A DNA stretch of 64,000 nt from Thinopyrum elongatum. Taxonomy: Eukaryota > Streptophyta > Magnoliopsida > Poales > Poaceae. This document shows, in pieces, positions 10,808 to 21,729 of this stretch (position 1 is its first letter; each line of letters begins with the position of its first letter). The stretch spans positions 350,592,526-350,656,525 of the forward strand of contig CM022299.1 of assembly GCA_011799875.1 (NCBI GenBank), read 5' to 3'. The position numbers and the translations under genes were made by a program. The notes below the pieces were generated by a model, which saw only the letters and a list, made by a program, of their open reading frames with translations, was not told where the DNA came from and made no database searches.

Positions 10808-11257
10808 TCAAGAAACATTATTCTGGGTATCCACCATGCTGGCAATAAGCTTAGCAAGCTTATTAGCTTTCTCCTATTTGGCGCTAAAATCCTCCAAAGC
10901 TTGCTGTTGCACCAGAAAGTATGCATCTGAATTCTCCAGGGACTTCCGCAGTCCTTCGGCTTTTTGTCGCAGCACAGCTGATCAATGTCTTTCAGCTTGT
11001 AGTTAAGACTCAAGAAACCAAATTAATTCAGACAGTGAGTTTGAATAGCTTGTGCCAGCGGTAGTGGCCAGTAACTCGAACACTACACCAAGACAGGACT
11101 TTGGGGTTGTCTCACTATCTTCAAGATAGTTTTCCTTAGCTGTTTTATCAGCTTTGTTGGAGACCAACAAGGATGTCTCACTATCCTGAACCTTATCTGC
11201 ATTACTTCCTTTACCATTGCTTAATAAGGCACTCTTCCCCAATATTCTGTCAGCATT
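10808..11257 (-). pseudogene. Last exon: acidic/Ser-rich then coiled-coil-like C-terminus, three internal stops
   Basis: The acceptor TTTTAG lies just above 11257. One frame reads NADRILGKSALLS, an acidic/Ser-rich stretch and ELLATTAGTSY, then a helix-rich tail with QKAEGLRKSLENSDAYFLVQQQ and EKANKLAKLIASMVDTQNNVS before TGA at 10808-10810. The tail has heptad-like spacing of Leu/Ala and looks like a coiled coil. Three stops interrupt this single frame: TAA (11003-11005), TGA (10982-10984) and TAG (10874-10876). The protein-like quality on both sides of them argues for recent decay of a real coding exon. Confidence 0.6.
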
Positions 11258-11713
11258 CTAAAAGAAGAAACAAGAAGACACATAACAGGTTTAGCATGTA
11301 CTAGTATATGAAACTCATTTCGGTGAACCAGTTCATTAGTAAGGTGGACAGGATTAAACTACCAAGCCTTCTATTGCCAAGTAGTACATAATAGAAGCAT
11401 CAAACAAACATACAAACATATATCTATGTCCTATGGTCACTGCATTGTCTTGCCAAATCAAAATAGAGACACGGTTCAAATCATATCAGTTCAAGACAAA
11501 GCAGCACTGAAAGAATACAAAGAGTGGGAAACTACACGGCACAACAAGATTTCAGATGGGTACCACGGGTCTACATGTATAACAACACTATTGGCTCTGT
11601 TGTGATGCTAGTAATGTGCATGATATGAGAAGTCAACTATATACACAATTGAAATTGAAATCAACAGAGATGTTTATAAGAGTAAACCGTTAAAGAAACA
11701 TGCGTAAACATAC

Positions 11714-11743
11714 CTGTTGTGCCATTGGAGTTTCGATTGGATC
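11714..11743 (-). pseudogene. 30 bp microexon of the decayed gene
   Basis: A ten-codon exon (DPIETPMAQQ) is bounded by an acceptor ending TTGAAG and a donor GTATGT. Its length is a multiple of three, so its use would not alter frame. It sits between the transposase-like exon and the last exon. The call rests on splice signals and reading quality only. Confidence 0.4.
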
Positions 11744-11933
11744 CTTCAATTTAAAAATAAGTTTGTATGAGTAAATACAGTGATACAAGTGCAAAGCAGT
11801 ATGCACGATAGCAATGGAATCTTAAATGAGAACAGTTGTTCTTCAGGTTTAAGCACTTGTTCTACACGAACAGAGTAAAGTAAGACGCAGGCATATAGTA
11901 CTTAAAAATAAAAAATGAGCTCATAGACCTTAC

Positions 11934-12146
11934 CACATTCTTGGTTCGGGACCAGTACAGAACAAGGCATTCCCAGTCATCGTCCAGTAAATGTGTCTCG
12001 GGAGAACATAAGGGAATTTGATGAGTTTCTTTGCCAGTGAAGTACGTTTTCTACAGGTAATTCCAATACTGCCACCAAGCATTCTTGAAGATAGCAGAGG
12101 TATTAGCACAGGTTACCTCATCCTGAGTTTCCAAATCGGTCCTTCT
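11934..12146 (-). pseudogene. Exon resembling a Ptta/En/Spm plant transposase-type domain
   Basis: Between acceptor CTATAG and donor GTAAGG the frame encodes a tryptophan-rich segment: an N-terminal TQDEVTCAN phrase, KNAWWQYWNYL, an in-frame TAG at 12051-12053, then KTYFTGKETHQIPLCSPE and LDDDWECLVLYWSRTKN. The spacing of W..YW..L..K.YF, SP and DDDWE.LV.YWS..KN resembles plant Ptta/En/Spm transposase-type domains (Transposase_24-like) that occur in many grass proteins. The similarity is from memory of the pattern, not a search. The TAG would truncate the protein here. Confidence 0.5.
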
Positions 12147-12244
12147 CTATAGAGAAAAATGAGAAATTTTGTTGTATTATAACCATCATGGAGGTAGAAT
12201 GTATGGGACAAAGCAAAGTAATTGCCATGAATAACATTACTTAC

Positions 12245-12745
12245 ACATAACTCCTGGATGAACACCTGCAACTGGCATTTTCCTTCATCTTCAGTATAAT
12301 ATTTCCATGATGGGAAGATACGCACATAGGATTTAACAACATCAAATGCGATAGATGCTAAACTACGAATGGCTTGTTGTGCTTCCTCCACAGGAATAGG
12401 TGTACTAACTGGTGGAGTTGGGGTTCGCCGTGGTAGTACTGGCGCTTTGGGCACTGGAGCTGCCTTACTAACTGCTCTTGTTTGGGAGCTCTGTGGTGGA
12501 GATGGTGCTGTGTCAACAGGAACTGGGTTACTATCTGCTGGGGTTGGGGTTAGATTGGGTGAAGCTGGATCTCTGTCCATCGCAGTAGGGGTACAATATG
12601 CGAGAGTCTAGGTTATGTGTGGTAGGGTTGGTTCTCATGCATGTACAACCGGGGTGCTATCTCCACCAAGAGGTAGCACTGTTTTATTTGAAGACCGTGT
12701 TTTTACTCCGCTAGATACATCCATCACCCGCTCCAATTGAAATGG
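12245..12745 (-). pseudogene. Proline-rich exon beginning with a class II unit
   Basis: The acceptor TTTATCAG sits above 12745 and the donor GTAAGT below 12245. The exon opens with PFQLERVMD and GVKTRSSNKTVLP, matching the class II exon at 13215-13364. It then has two in-frame stops (TGA near 12635, TAG near 12608), then a Pro/Thr/Ser-rich stretch of about 75 residues, then VEEAQQAIRSLASIAFDVVKSYV and YYTEDEGKCQLQVFIQELC. The proline-rich part looks like a flexible linker. The end joins well to the next exon. Confidence 0.5.
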
Positions 12746-12839
12746 CTGATAAACAGGAAACATAGTTGAATGTACAGACCTTGTATGAGAGACAGATGCA
12801 ATAGATAGTGTGGAAAAAAGAGGGCATGAAATAGTTGGC

Positions 12840-13610
12840 ATGTATATTGTTTAACTAAAAAGGATAGCATGACATAATTTCACATATATGATGTATATCT
12901 AAACTGGATAGCATAGCATGACACAATTCAAAGATATGATGACTAACTAAACAGGATGGCATGAGATAATTATATGATGTCTTTAGTAAACAGGTTCACA
13001 TGACATAATTCACATACATGTTATCTAAGTAATCAGGATCGCATGATTTAATTCACATATGTGATTTATATGCTAAGCAGAGGGCATTCGCATATATGAT
13101 GTCTGAACTAAGAACATGGTGTTGAATATTGTGTATATGATGTCTAAACTATGCAATGCAAGACACCATATGCATGATATGAGCAGTATAACTGTGCCAA
13201 GTTAGAGCATACACCTCGTTGGGGGAATAGGACTGGTCATCTGTCTCTGAATCCATCTCTGAGGATCTATCGGGACCCAGCAAGAGATCTGCTTCGATAG
13301 GTAGCACCGTCTTCTCTGAAGACCTTCTTTTCACTCCAGATTTTTCCATCACCCACTCAAATGGCTGATTCACAGGAAGAGTAGTTTAATGTACAAACAT
13401 TGTCGACAAATGGAAATATAATGAAGAAAAGGATGGGCAAGATATCATTCAAATATATGATGCATGGTTAAACAGGATGGCATTGCATATTTCACATATA
13501 TTATGGCTGGCTAAAAGAGATGAGACTGCATAATTCCCATATATGATACAGAACCTAAACAGGTGGCATTACAGAACATGTCTAAACTAAGCAGATGACA
13601 TATATGATGT
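12840..13610. repeat. AT-rich intron sequence with repeated TATATGAT phrases
   Basis: Outside the small exon at 13215-13364 this intronic stretch repeats loosely phased motifs (CATGACATAATTCACATATATGATG, TCTAAACTA-AACAGGATGGCAT) at least eight times with 45-75 base spacing. It is a degenerate tandem repeat without coding sense. Confidence 0.6.
13215..13364 (-). pseudogene. Class II reiterated exon (KRRSSEKTVLP unit)
   Basis: The exon runs from acceptor TGAATCAG to a donor reading GTGTATGCTCTAACTTGGCA. It encodes PFEWVMEKSGVKRRSSEKTVLP, an acidic middle and DDQSYSPNE. It resembles the start of the exon at 12245-12745 in its first 25 residues and the exon at 13682-13875 in its last ten residues and in the donor-side intron sequence. 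Exon duplication is the simplest explanation. Confidence 0.5.
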
Positions 13611-13681
13611 CAAAAGTAGGCACTGCAAGGCAACATATGCATGATATGACCAACATCATCATGCCAAGTTAGAGCAAACAC

Positions 13682-13875
13682 CTTGGGGGGTAAATAGGAG
13701 TGGTCAGATACGTCTGAACCAGCCTGAGAACAGATATCTTCCTCTGGATTACAATCTGGAGAGGGGGGAGGGTTTGCCATTGAACCCACCATGGAGCGAT
13801 GTCTGCATGACATTGTATTGCCACGCAAAACTCTTCTCTTTTCCTCTACATGTTCAGCATGACTGTGTACAATAT
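13682..13875 (-). pseudogene. Class II reiterated exon (SDHSYLPPK end)
   Basis: The exon encodes a His/Glu/Arg-rich start, a Pro-rich middle (ANPPPSPDCNPEED) and an acidic SDVSDHSYLPPK end just before donor GTGTTTGCTCTAACTTGGCA. The last residues and the first 20 intron bases match those of the exon at 13215-13364. It is the first exon on the downstream side of the Copia insertion. Confidence 0.5.
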
Positions 13876-14061
13876 CTGACACGCATACGAAAAAATATAG
13901 TGAGATTATGTAAGGAGAGCATGCAGAAATCTAGAGTGATGGTAACAACCAATGGATGGATCCAAAAATAATGATAGCAGGCTGATGATAGCTTTAATTT
14001 AATAAAAAGACAGATGATGATTGCTTTACTATTTGTTTCCCACCCAAGATGAACAACATAG

Positions 14062-15766
14062 TCAAAGGATCGAGAAGAGGGGTCTAGAGGGGGGTGATTA
14101 GACCCTCAACAAGCAAAAGTAGCAGTTTTTAAGTTCTTCAAGTTGAGGTGGAGTTTTAGCACAAGTTTAAGCATTCACAATACATTTCAAGCAAGCATGA
14201 CAAGAGTATGAGCAGCGGAAAGAGTAAAGCATGCAATTTGCAAGAAAGTAAAGGGATGGGATTGGAGTGTGCAAACGCAATGAAGACACGGAGATTTTGT
14301 GTGTGGCTCCGATAGGTGGTGCTATCGTACGTCCATGTTGGTGGAGACTTCAACCCACGAAGGGTAATGGTTGCGCGAGTCCATGGAGGGCTCCACCCAC
14401 GAAGGGTCCACGAAGAAGCAACCTTGTCTATCCCACCATGGCCATCGCCGACGAAGGACTTGCCTCACTTGGGTAGATCTTCACGAAGTAGGCGATCTCC
14501 TTGCCCTTACAAACTCCTTGGTTCAACTCCACAATCTTGTCGGAGGCTCCCAAGTGACACCTAACCAATCTAGGAGACACCACTCTCCAAAAGGTAATAG
14601 ATGGTGTGTTGATGATGAACTCCTTGCTCTTGTGCTTCAAATGATAGTCTCCCCAACACTCAACTCTCTCTCATAGTTTTGGATATGGTGGAAAGATGAT
14701 TTGAGTGGAAAGCAACTCGGGGAAGCCTAGAGATCAAGATTCTTGTGGTTGGATTGGAATGTCTTGGTCTCAACACATGAGTAGGTGGTTCTCTCTCAGA
14801 AAATGAGTAGTGGAAGTGTAGGCACGTTCTGATGGCTCTCTCTTGAATAGAGAAGGGGGTGGAGGGGTATATATAGCCTCCACACAAAATCTAACCGTTA
14901 CACACATTTGACCCAACTCAGTTAGACCGAATAGAAGAACTCGGTGAGACCGATTCAGTTCAAAATGTGAACATTAGGATTCTCGGTGGGACCGATATGA
15001 TCAACTCGGTGAGACCGATGTGCTAGGGTTAGGGCAAAACCTCATCTCGGTGTGACCGATTACATGAACTCGGTGAGACCAGTTTCAGCAATGAGCAAAC
15101 AGAGAGTTGGTCAGGCAATCTCGGTGTGACCGGTTGCACATTCCGGTGAGACCGAAATAATTGCAACAGGCAACAAAGAGTTTGCAAGCGAACTCGGTGA
15201 GACCGATCGCTCGTTTTGGTGAGACTGAAACGTTACGAAGGGAAATAGAGAGTTTGCAATCCCATCTCGGTGAGGCCGAAATCCCTATCGGTGAGACCGA
15301 ACTGATTAGGGTTTCTGGCAGTAGCTATGTCAAAGGAACTTGGTGGCGCCAGATAGATCAAATCGGTGGGGCCAAGTTTGACTTTAGGTTTAGGACAAAT
15401 TTGGAATTGAGAAAGTGGTTGTGGGCTTTGGAGCATATCACTAAGCACTTTGAGCAAGTAGACCATTAAGCAACACCTCATCCCCTTTTAATAGTATTGG
15501 CTTTTCCTATGGACTCAATGTGATCTTGGATCACTAAAATAGAAATGTAGAGTCTTGAGTTTGTGCCAATCGTTGTCCTTAGCATTTTGAAGGGGTTCCA
15601 CATCCTCTTGTCCATGCCACGCCATTGTTAAACTTTCTGAAATATACTAGATGAAAATATTAGTCCAATAAGAGATATGTTGACATTAATTACCAAGATC
15701 ACCCAGGGAGCACTTGTGCTTTCACAGGGGGCACTTGTGCTTTCACAGGGAGCACTTGTGCTTTCA
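14062..15766 (-). repeat. 3' LTR of the Copia element
   Basis: The LTR is 1705 bp. On the plus strand it begins TCAAAGGATCG, where the other copy begins TGAAAGGATCG, so one terminal base has changed. It ends GTGCTTTCA. On the minus strand a TATATATA box lies at 14868-14875. Between 14920 and 15370 it carries many copies of a CTCGGTGAGACCGAT-like motif. Its right end holds three tandem copies of a roughly 21-base AGGGAGCACTTGTGCTTTCAC unit. Confidence 0.95.
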
Positions 15767-15780
15767 ATATCCCCCTTTTT
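15767..15780 (-). promoter_or_regulatory. Polypurine tract of the Copia element
   Basis: On the minus strand AAAAAGGGGGATAT directly precedes the TGAAAGC start of the 3' LTR. This is the expected primer site for plus-strand DNA synthesis. Confidence 0.9.
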
Positions 15781-17723
15781 GGTAATTGATGACAACATAC
15801 ATCAAAGCTTTAGATAAGGATATGAAAGGTAACAAGTAAAGCTTTGGAAGGACATGTAACATGCATAGGCTCCCCCTACATGTATGCAATCATGCAAAGA
15901 TAGAATATGAGAGCATGTGAATGCATAAGCATGTCAGAGCAATCAATGAGTTACATGTATCTTGGCTATGTGCATCAGTGCAAATGATGTAGATACAGGG
16001 AATGTACCTTCATGTTCATGAGTCCTTCTTGCAAACAATATGTACAGCAGCAAGAGATCATCAAGCACATGAGTGTGATGCATATACTTACCTTGTGATC
16101 TTGAGCTGGATTTGGAAGAGATTACTCTGAGAAAACAGGGTTAGATAACACAGAAACACCACTAAACAAAGCAAGTTCAGAAAACAACAAGAGTACCAAG
16201 ACTGGGATGACATGTAGTGAGTGAGTACTTAGTACTCTATTTGGGTATAGACATGTCCCCAAAGATTAAAGATATGCAATGAATTCCAAAGATTTTCTTC
16301 CCTTAGACATGAACTCTTTCTCCCCCTGAATCTGATATTGGATAATGGGAGAAGGTAGGGTAAGAGAAAATCAGAGCAACCAAAATCAGAGCAAAACAAA
16401 CATACATTAACATGTCTTTCCCCTCTTAAAGACATGTGACTTCTCTCCTCTATTATTAATAAGCATCCCATGTGATAAGCTTTGATGTGCTCTCTCTCTC
16501 CCCCTTTGACATCAATTTCCAAGAAGGGCTCTTCTGGAGCATGAGTCAAATAGGTTTGGTCCATGAGTCACAGTACAAAGCAGCATGTAGTTTAAGATGC
16601 TAGAGGATAAGAATCATCGAGTGGAGCTAGAGAAGAATTGATATTTGTAATGACAAAAAGTTTTCTCAGCAGTGAAGTCGGTAACGCCGATTCATTTTCA
16701 TCGGTGACACTGAGTTGGCAGTGTCATAGATGATGCAAATCGGTCAGACCGGGTTAGTTCTCGTCGATTGTACCGATGAACTGTCTACAATGTATTATTG
16801 CAATTCGGTCTAGCCGATTGGCATGAATCGGTGAGGCCGATTTCAATACTTAGGAAACAATTTGTCACCTCAGCTCACTTGGCAAATAAGATCTCACAAA
16901 GATTTGCAAGGAATTAACTAAAGGGTTTGCAATGAATTAGATGCAGAAAATGCAGAGAAAAACATACAAAGAAAAAGGATCTAGATGAAGTTTCTTTTTT
17001 TAAGGGGAACAAGCAAGAAACATATGCAAGAACTCTAATAAACACTAGAGAACTTCATCTAGAAGGGGTCGGTGACAAAGTCACCTATGTTAGAGTATAT
17101 TGACTGAGGAGTCAAGTGATGACACTTGATCGTAGGTCATACTCATTGTTTAAGCTCAAAATGGGGTTACCATTTTTCGTTTAAGCATTTTGATGTATTC
17201 ACATCTTGTTGAGCTGCTTTGACCCATGAATTGGGGTAAAGCTTCTCTAAGATGGAATAACATACCTTGGGTGGTGGTGTTGATCTTGATCATGTAGTCG
17301 AACTTGTGTTGGATGCTCAAGGTTGGTGTAGTTCATCAAGAGTTGGGAGCACCTCTTATAGTTTGAGTTCATCTTCCTACATGGGTTAGACTTGCAAGGA
17401 AGAGCACTTGTGTATCCAAAATGAAAATCATGAAACTTGATACCAAATGAAATTTGATATATAGAAATTGTCAAATGATATGTTGTGTGGATTCAAGCTT
17501 CCTTGTCTTCATCCACCATATTGTAGAGACTTGGTGATGTAGAGATTGTTCTAGATGTGAGTGATTTGCAATCTCATAGATTTGAGCTCATCCAAGTACC
17601 TACAAGGGTTAGATAGCATGCAAGGGTACAGGTATAGATCCAAGACATATGATCATCATCATAAGAGAAATATCAAGGATTAGTCAAAAAGGCTCATGCC
17701 TTGCATGTATCCACATGGAGTTT
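15781..17723 (-). other. Non-coding region between Copia pol and PPT
   Basis: About 1.9 kb without a credible coding region. SIRE-lineage elements can carry an envelope-like or other ORF here, but none is seen. It is AT-rich and contains a second cluster of CGGTnnnACCG-like motifs at about 16675-16850, similar to those in the LTRs. It presumably forms the 3' untranslated part of the element RNA. Confidence 0.7.
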
Positions 17724-19787
17724 CTACTCCAAGTTTGAGGCATCAATGATGTTCAATTCACCTCTCAAATGGCAAAATACTTTCTTATCAAGCGATTTGG
17801 TGAATATATCTGCCAATTGCTTATTGGTATGAACATCCTTAAGATCGATGTCTCCTTTTGCAACATGATCTCGAATGAAATGATGACGAACTTCAATATG
17901 CTTAGTTCGAGAATGTTGCACGGGATTGTGAGCAATCTTAATTGCACTTTCATTATCACAAAGCAATGGAACATGTTTCACATATATCCCATAATCTTTA
18001 AGAGTTTGGGTCATCCAAAGTAATTGAGCACAACATGAACCAGCGGCAATGTATTCCGCTTCGGCGGTGGATAAGGATACCGAGTTTTGTTTCTTGGAGG
18101 ACCAAGACACAAGAGATCTACCAAGAAATTGACACGTACCCGAAGTGGACTTTCTATCAACCTTGTCACTGGCATAGTCCAAATCGGAGTAGCCATCAAG
18201 ATCAAAAGAAGACCTCTTAGGATACCAAATGCCAAAGTTTGGTGTATGAATTAAGTATCTCACTATCCTTTTCACAGCCTTAAGATGACATTCTTTTGGG
18301 GCCACTTGATATCGTGCACACATGCACACACTGAGCATAATATCGGGACGGGAGGCCCAAAGATATAACAATGAACCAATCATAGAGTGATAAACCTTTT
18401 GGTCAACCAGTTTGCCATCCTTTGTTAAGTCAGGATGTCCACTAGTAGGCATGGGTGTTTTCATACCTTTGCTCTCTTGCATGTTGAACTTCTTGAATAA
18501 GTCCTTGGTATACTTTGTTTGGGAAACAAAGGTACCCTCCTTAGTTTGCTTGATTTGCAAACCAAGAAAGAATTTGAGTTCACTCATCATAGACATCTCA
18601 AACTTCTCCGACATTAGCCTTCCAAACTTTTCACTAAAATGAGGGTTAGTTGAACCAAATATGATATCATCCACATAAATTTGGCATACAAATAATTCTC
18701 CATTAACCCTTTTAGTAAAAAGTGTAGAATCAATCTTTCCAATCTGAAAGCCTTTTTCAATAAGAAACTTAGTCAAGCATTTATACCATGCTCTAGGAGC
18801 TTGTTTAAGACCATAAAGAGCTTTGTGAAGTTTGTAAACATGATTAGGTTTCTTAGGATTAACAAAGCCAGGAGGTTGTTTAACATAGACTTCCTCCTCA
18901 ATTTCTCCATTTAGAGAGGCACTTTTGATGTCCATTTGATATAATGTAATATCATGATGATTGGCATAAGCAAGTAAGATGCGTATGGACTCAAGTCTAG
19001 CAACGGGGGCATATGTCTCACCATAGTCCATACCTTCGACTTGAGTGTAACCTTGGGCGACGATACGGGCCTTGTTGCATACAACTTGTCCATCTTCATC
19101 TTGCTTATTCCAAAACACCCATTTGGTTCCAATGACATTGTGCATTTCATCGGGCTTTTCAACAAGCGTCCATACTTGATTCCTCTCGAAATTGTGTAAC
19201 TCTTCATACATAGCGTTCACCCAATCCGGATCATCAAGAGCTTCTTCAACCTTCATAGGTTCAATGTTAGAATTGAATGAATAATGTTCACAAAAGTTAG
19301 CTAAGCGAGACTTAGATCGAGTAATTCTCCCGGTTTGAATACCATCGAAGATTTGTTCAACGGGATGATCTCTTGAAACTCTTGCTCTAACTCGTGAGAG
19401 CTTTTGTTTGGGTTGGGGTGGAACATCCTCTTCATCATCTAGTTCTTCCTCTTGCCCTTCTTCATTGTTGTTGGCATTGATGTTCTCTTGTGGAGGTGGA
19501 GAAGGAGGTCGATGAGGTTCATCTTGATGTACTTCCTCGTTTCCTTCATCTTGACGTGTTCCACTTGTGGATGCCTCCAAGTCAACTTGTGGTTCACCTT
19601 GGTGTGAAGTTGAGGCTTCCACTTGAACGGACGAGGTACTCTCCGTCACCTCCATTGGGCGAATCTTGCCAATATACAAGTCTTGAATTGCTTCTGAAGG
19701 GTCTTTGTCTCCTACATCAATTGGCAATCGCTCTACTTGTGAGCCGTTAGATTCATCAAACTTCACATCCACCGTTTCTTCAACCTT
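17724..19787 (-). pseudogene. pol: Copia reverse transcriptase and RNase H
   Basis: An open stretch of 682 codons from the first Met at 19772. An acidic, Pro/Glu-rich linker (about residues 1-130) joins the integrase C-terminus to the RT. The RT contains NAMYEELHNFERNQVW, KARIVAQGYTQ, ALYGLKQAPRAWY and the YVDD catalytic motif at about residues 366-369. RNase H follows with a GYSDLDYASD block, SLSTAEAEYIAA and CDNESAIKIAHNP. It ends at TAG/TAA-type stop 17724. Upstream, the same frame meets a TGA at 19788-19790, so it is separated from integrase. It would make cDNA of the element in cytoplasmic particles. Confidence 0.93.
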
Positions 19788-20468
19788 TCAGGTGAAATTG
19801 TTGTAGACACGGTAAGTGTGAGAGTTTGAGCCATAACCGAGTAGGAAACCTTCATGAGATTTAGGAGCAAATTTCGAACGACGATGCTTATCAAGAATGT
19901 AGCACTTTGAGCCAAATACTCGAAAGTATCCAACTTGGGGTTTGTTACCGGTGAGAAGCTCGTATGCCGTCTTGCCGAGTAGCTTGTGAAGATATAGTCG
20001 GTTTGTTGCATGACAAGCTGTTTCAACCGCTTCTGCCCAAAAGTGTTTTGGCGTCTTGTATTCATCAAGCATCGTTCTCGCCATCTCAATGAGTGTCCGG
20101 TTCTTCCTCTCAACAACTCCATTTTGTTGAGGTGTCTACTTAGCCGAGAACTCATGTGAAATCTCTTCTTCGTCAAGAAAGGTATCCACATTTGTGTTCT
20201 TGAACTCCGTTCCATTGTCGCTGTGAACCTTCTTGATCTTCACTTCAAATTGATTTTGGGCCTTGCTAGTGAAGTTCTTGAAGATCTTTTGGACCTGCGA
20301 TTTATCATCAAGAAAGAACACCCACATAAATCTTGAAAAATCGTCAACAATGACCAAACCAAACGTGTTACCACCGAGACTCTTGTAGCCATTGGGACCA
20401 AAAAGATCCATATGAAGTAGCTCAAGCGGTCTTCTCGTGGTCATAATGTTTTTCACGGGATGACTTCC
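19788..20468 (-). pseudogene. pol: Copia integrase core, interrupted by stops
   Basis: This stretch, in one frame, lies between TGA at 20469-20471 and TGA at 19788-19790, with a further TAG at 20136-20138. It has LLHMDLFGP and VIVDDFSR (first Asp), HSDNGTEFKN (second Asp) and, after the TAG, a QQNGVVERKNRTL block carrying the catalytic Glu and TAYELLTGNKP. These are the hallmarks of Copia integrase, which inserts the cDNA. The two TGA codons would each be explained by a C-to-T change in CGA on the coding strand. Confidence 0.92.
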
Positions 20469-21728
20469 TCAAACTTGTTTTCCTGCTTGACAAGCACTGC
20501 AAAGTCTATCCTTGTCAAATACAACATCTTTACCACCAAGGATATGATCACCTTTAATAAGCTTATCAAGATTTCGCATGCCCACATGACCTAACCTTCT
20601 ATGCCACAACCAACCTTTAGAAGATTTAGCAATTAAGCAAGTTCTAGGTCGAGCTCTTTTAGTGAAGCCAACAATGTATAGATCACCTCTACATATACCG
20701 GTAAAGACCATATTATGATTATCTCTTCGAAACACTTGGCAGTCTACTTCAGTGAATAGAACATCGAGACCGAAATCGGCTAGTCTAGATATGGAAAGTA
20801 GATTGTAGCCAAGAGATTCAACAAGCATAACATTTTGGATGGAGCTGTCATGTGAGATGGCCACCTTACCAAGGCCAACCACCTTACTCTTTGAGTTATC
20901 ACCAAAAGTGACATACTTTCGAGGGCCGTCGTTTTCAGCGAGCTCACGAAACATATCCTTGTCTCCGGTCATGTGATCGGTACATCCACTATCAAGAACC
21001 CATTCCTTTCCTCCAGCCATGTAACCACGAAGGTTTGCCATAAGACCAAAGTGTCTCATAGACTCATCAAGATCATAGTCACCATCATCATCCTCATCAT
21101 AATATCCATGTTTAACATCATCATCATCATATGAATGATCATTACCTAGAGAGGGTAATTCATTAGATTGATAACCATGACAATGTTCATCTTTATGAAT
21201 TCTAATGACTTGAGATATGATGTCACTAATGATTCCAACATCTTCTTTGGCACGCGTAAGGTCACGAAGCTCAAATAGACAATCACCAAACTTAGGATCA
21301 CTAGAAATCATCTTATTTAAAGCAATGGACTTTTGAGGAATCTCATCAAGATTTTTTAAGGAATAGTCTGGAAAGCGTTTCTCGAGGTATCTCCATATAG
21401 TGTAAGCACATTCAAGTGTAGGCAAGCATTCAATCAAGTTTCTAGGCAATCCTCTAACGATAAGATTAACAGTTCTAAGATTGCGGATCAAGTCAAGAGA
21501 CTCATCGGGGGTAGGATGCAAAGGATCAATAGGAGGTGCACAAGGGGTAGTAATATACTTGTTCAAGTGAAATTCATTGAAAATCTCAAGCATCTCATTT
21601 TTCCAAGCATGATAGAACTCTCCATCATGTAAAGGTACTCTACGTCTAATACTCCCAATTGTAGACTCATCCATCTTCCTCCAATGGTAATTAAACCAAA
21701 GCAATGGAGACCAATGCTCTGATACCAA
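20469..21728 (-). pseudogene. gag: Copia Gag, protease and integrase zinc domain
   Basis: A 419-codon frame begins next to the PBS. The likely Gag start is the Met in WRKMDEST. The Gag core includes FHAWK-like and LEKRFPDYS motifs. An Asp-rich stretch (about residues 195-220) then leads directly to the protease active site LDSGCTDHMTG. No CCHC zinc knuckle is present between Gag and protease, where Copia Gags normally have one, suggesting an internal in-frame deletion. After the protease comes LLSISRL and the integrase HHCC segment (WHRRLGHVG ... LCSACQAGK). The frame ends at TGA 20469-20471, just after the zinc domain. Confidence 0.88.
21716..21728 (-). promoter_or_regulatory. Primer binding site of the Copia element (initiator Met tRNA type)
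   Basis: On the minus strand TTGGTATCAGAGC lies next to the LTR end at 21730. TGGTATCAGAGC is complementary to the 3' end of plant initiator methionine tRNA, the usual Copia primer. Confidence 0.95.
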
Positions 21729-21729
21729 T

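Noticed and set aside
15710..15766. CRISPR-like short direct repeats
   Set aside because: Contiguous tandem units without spacers at an LTR end in plant DNA; no cas genes.
15781..17723. Envelope-like gene downstream of Copia pol
   Set aside because: No open frame over about 110 codons and no signal peptide or membrane pattern in the expected place.
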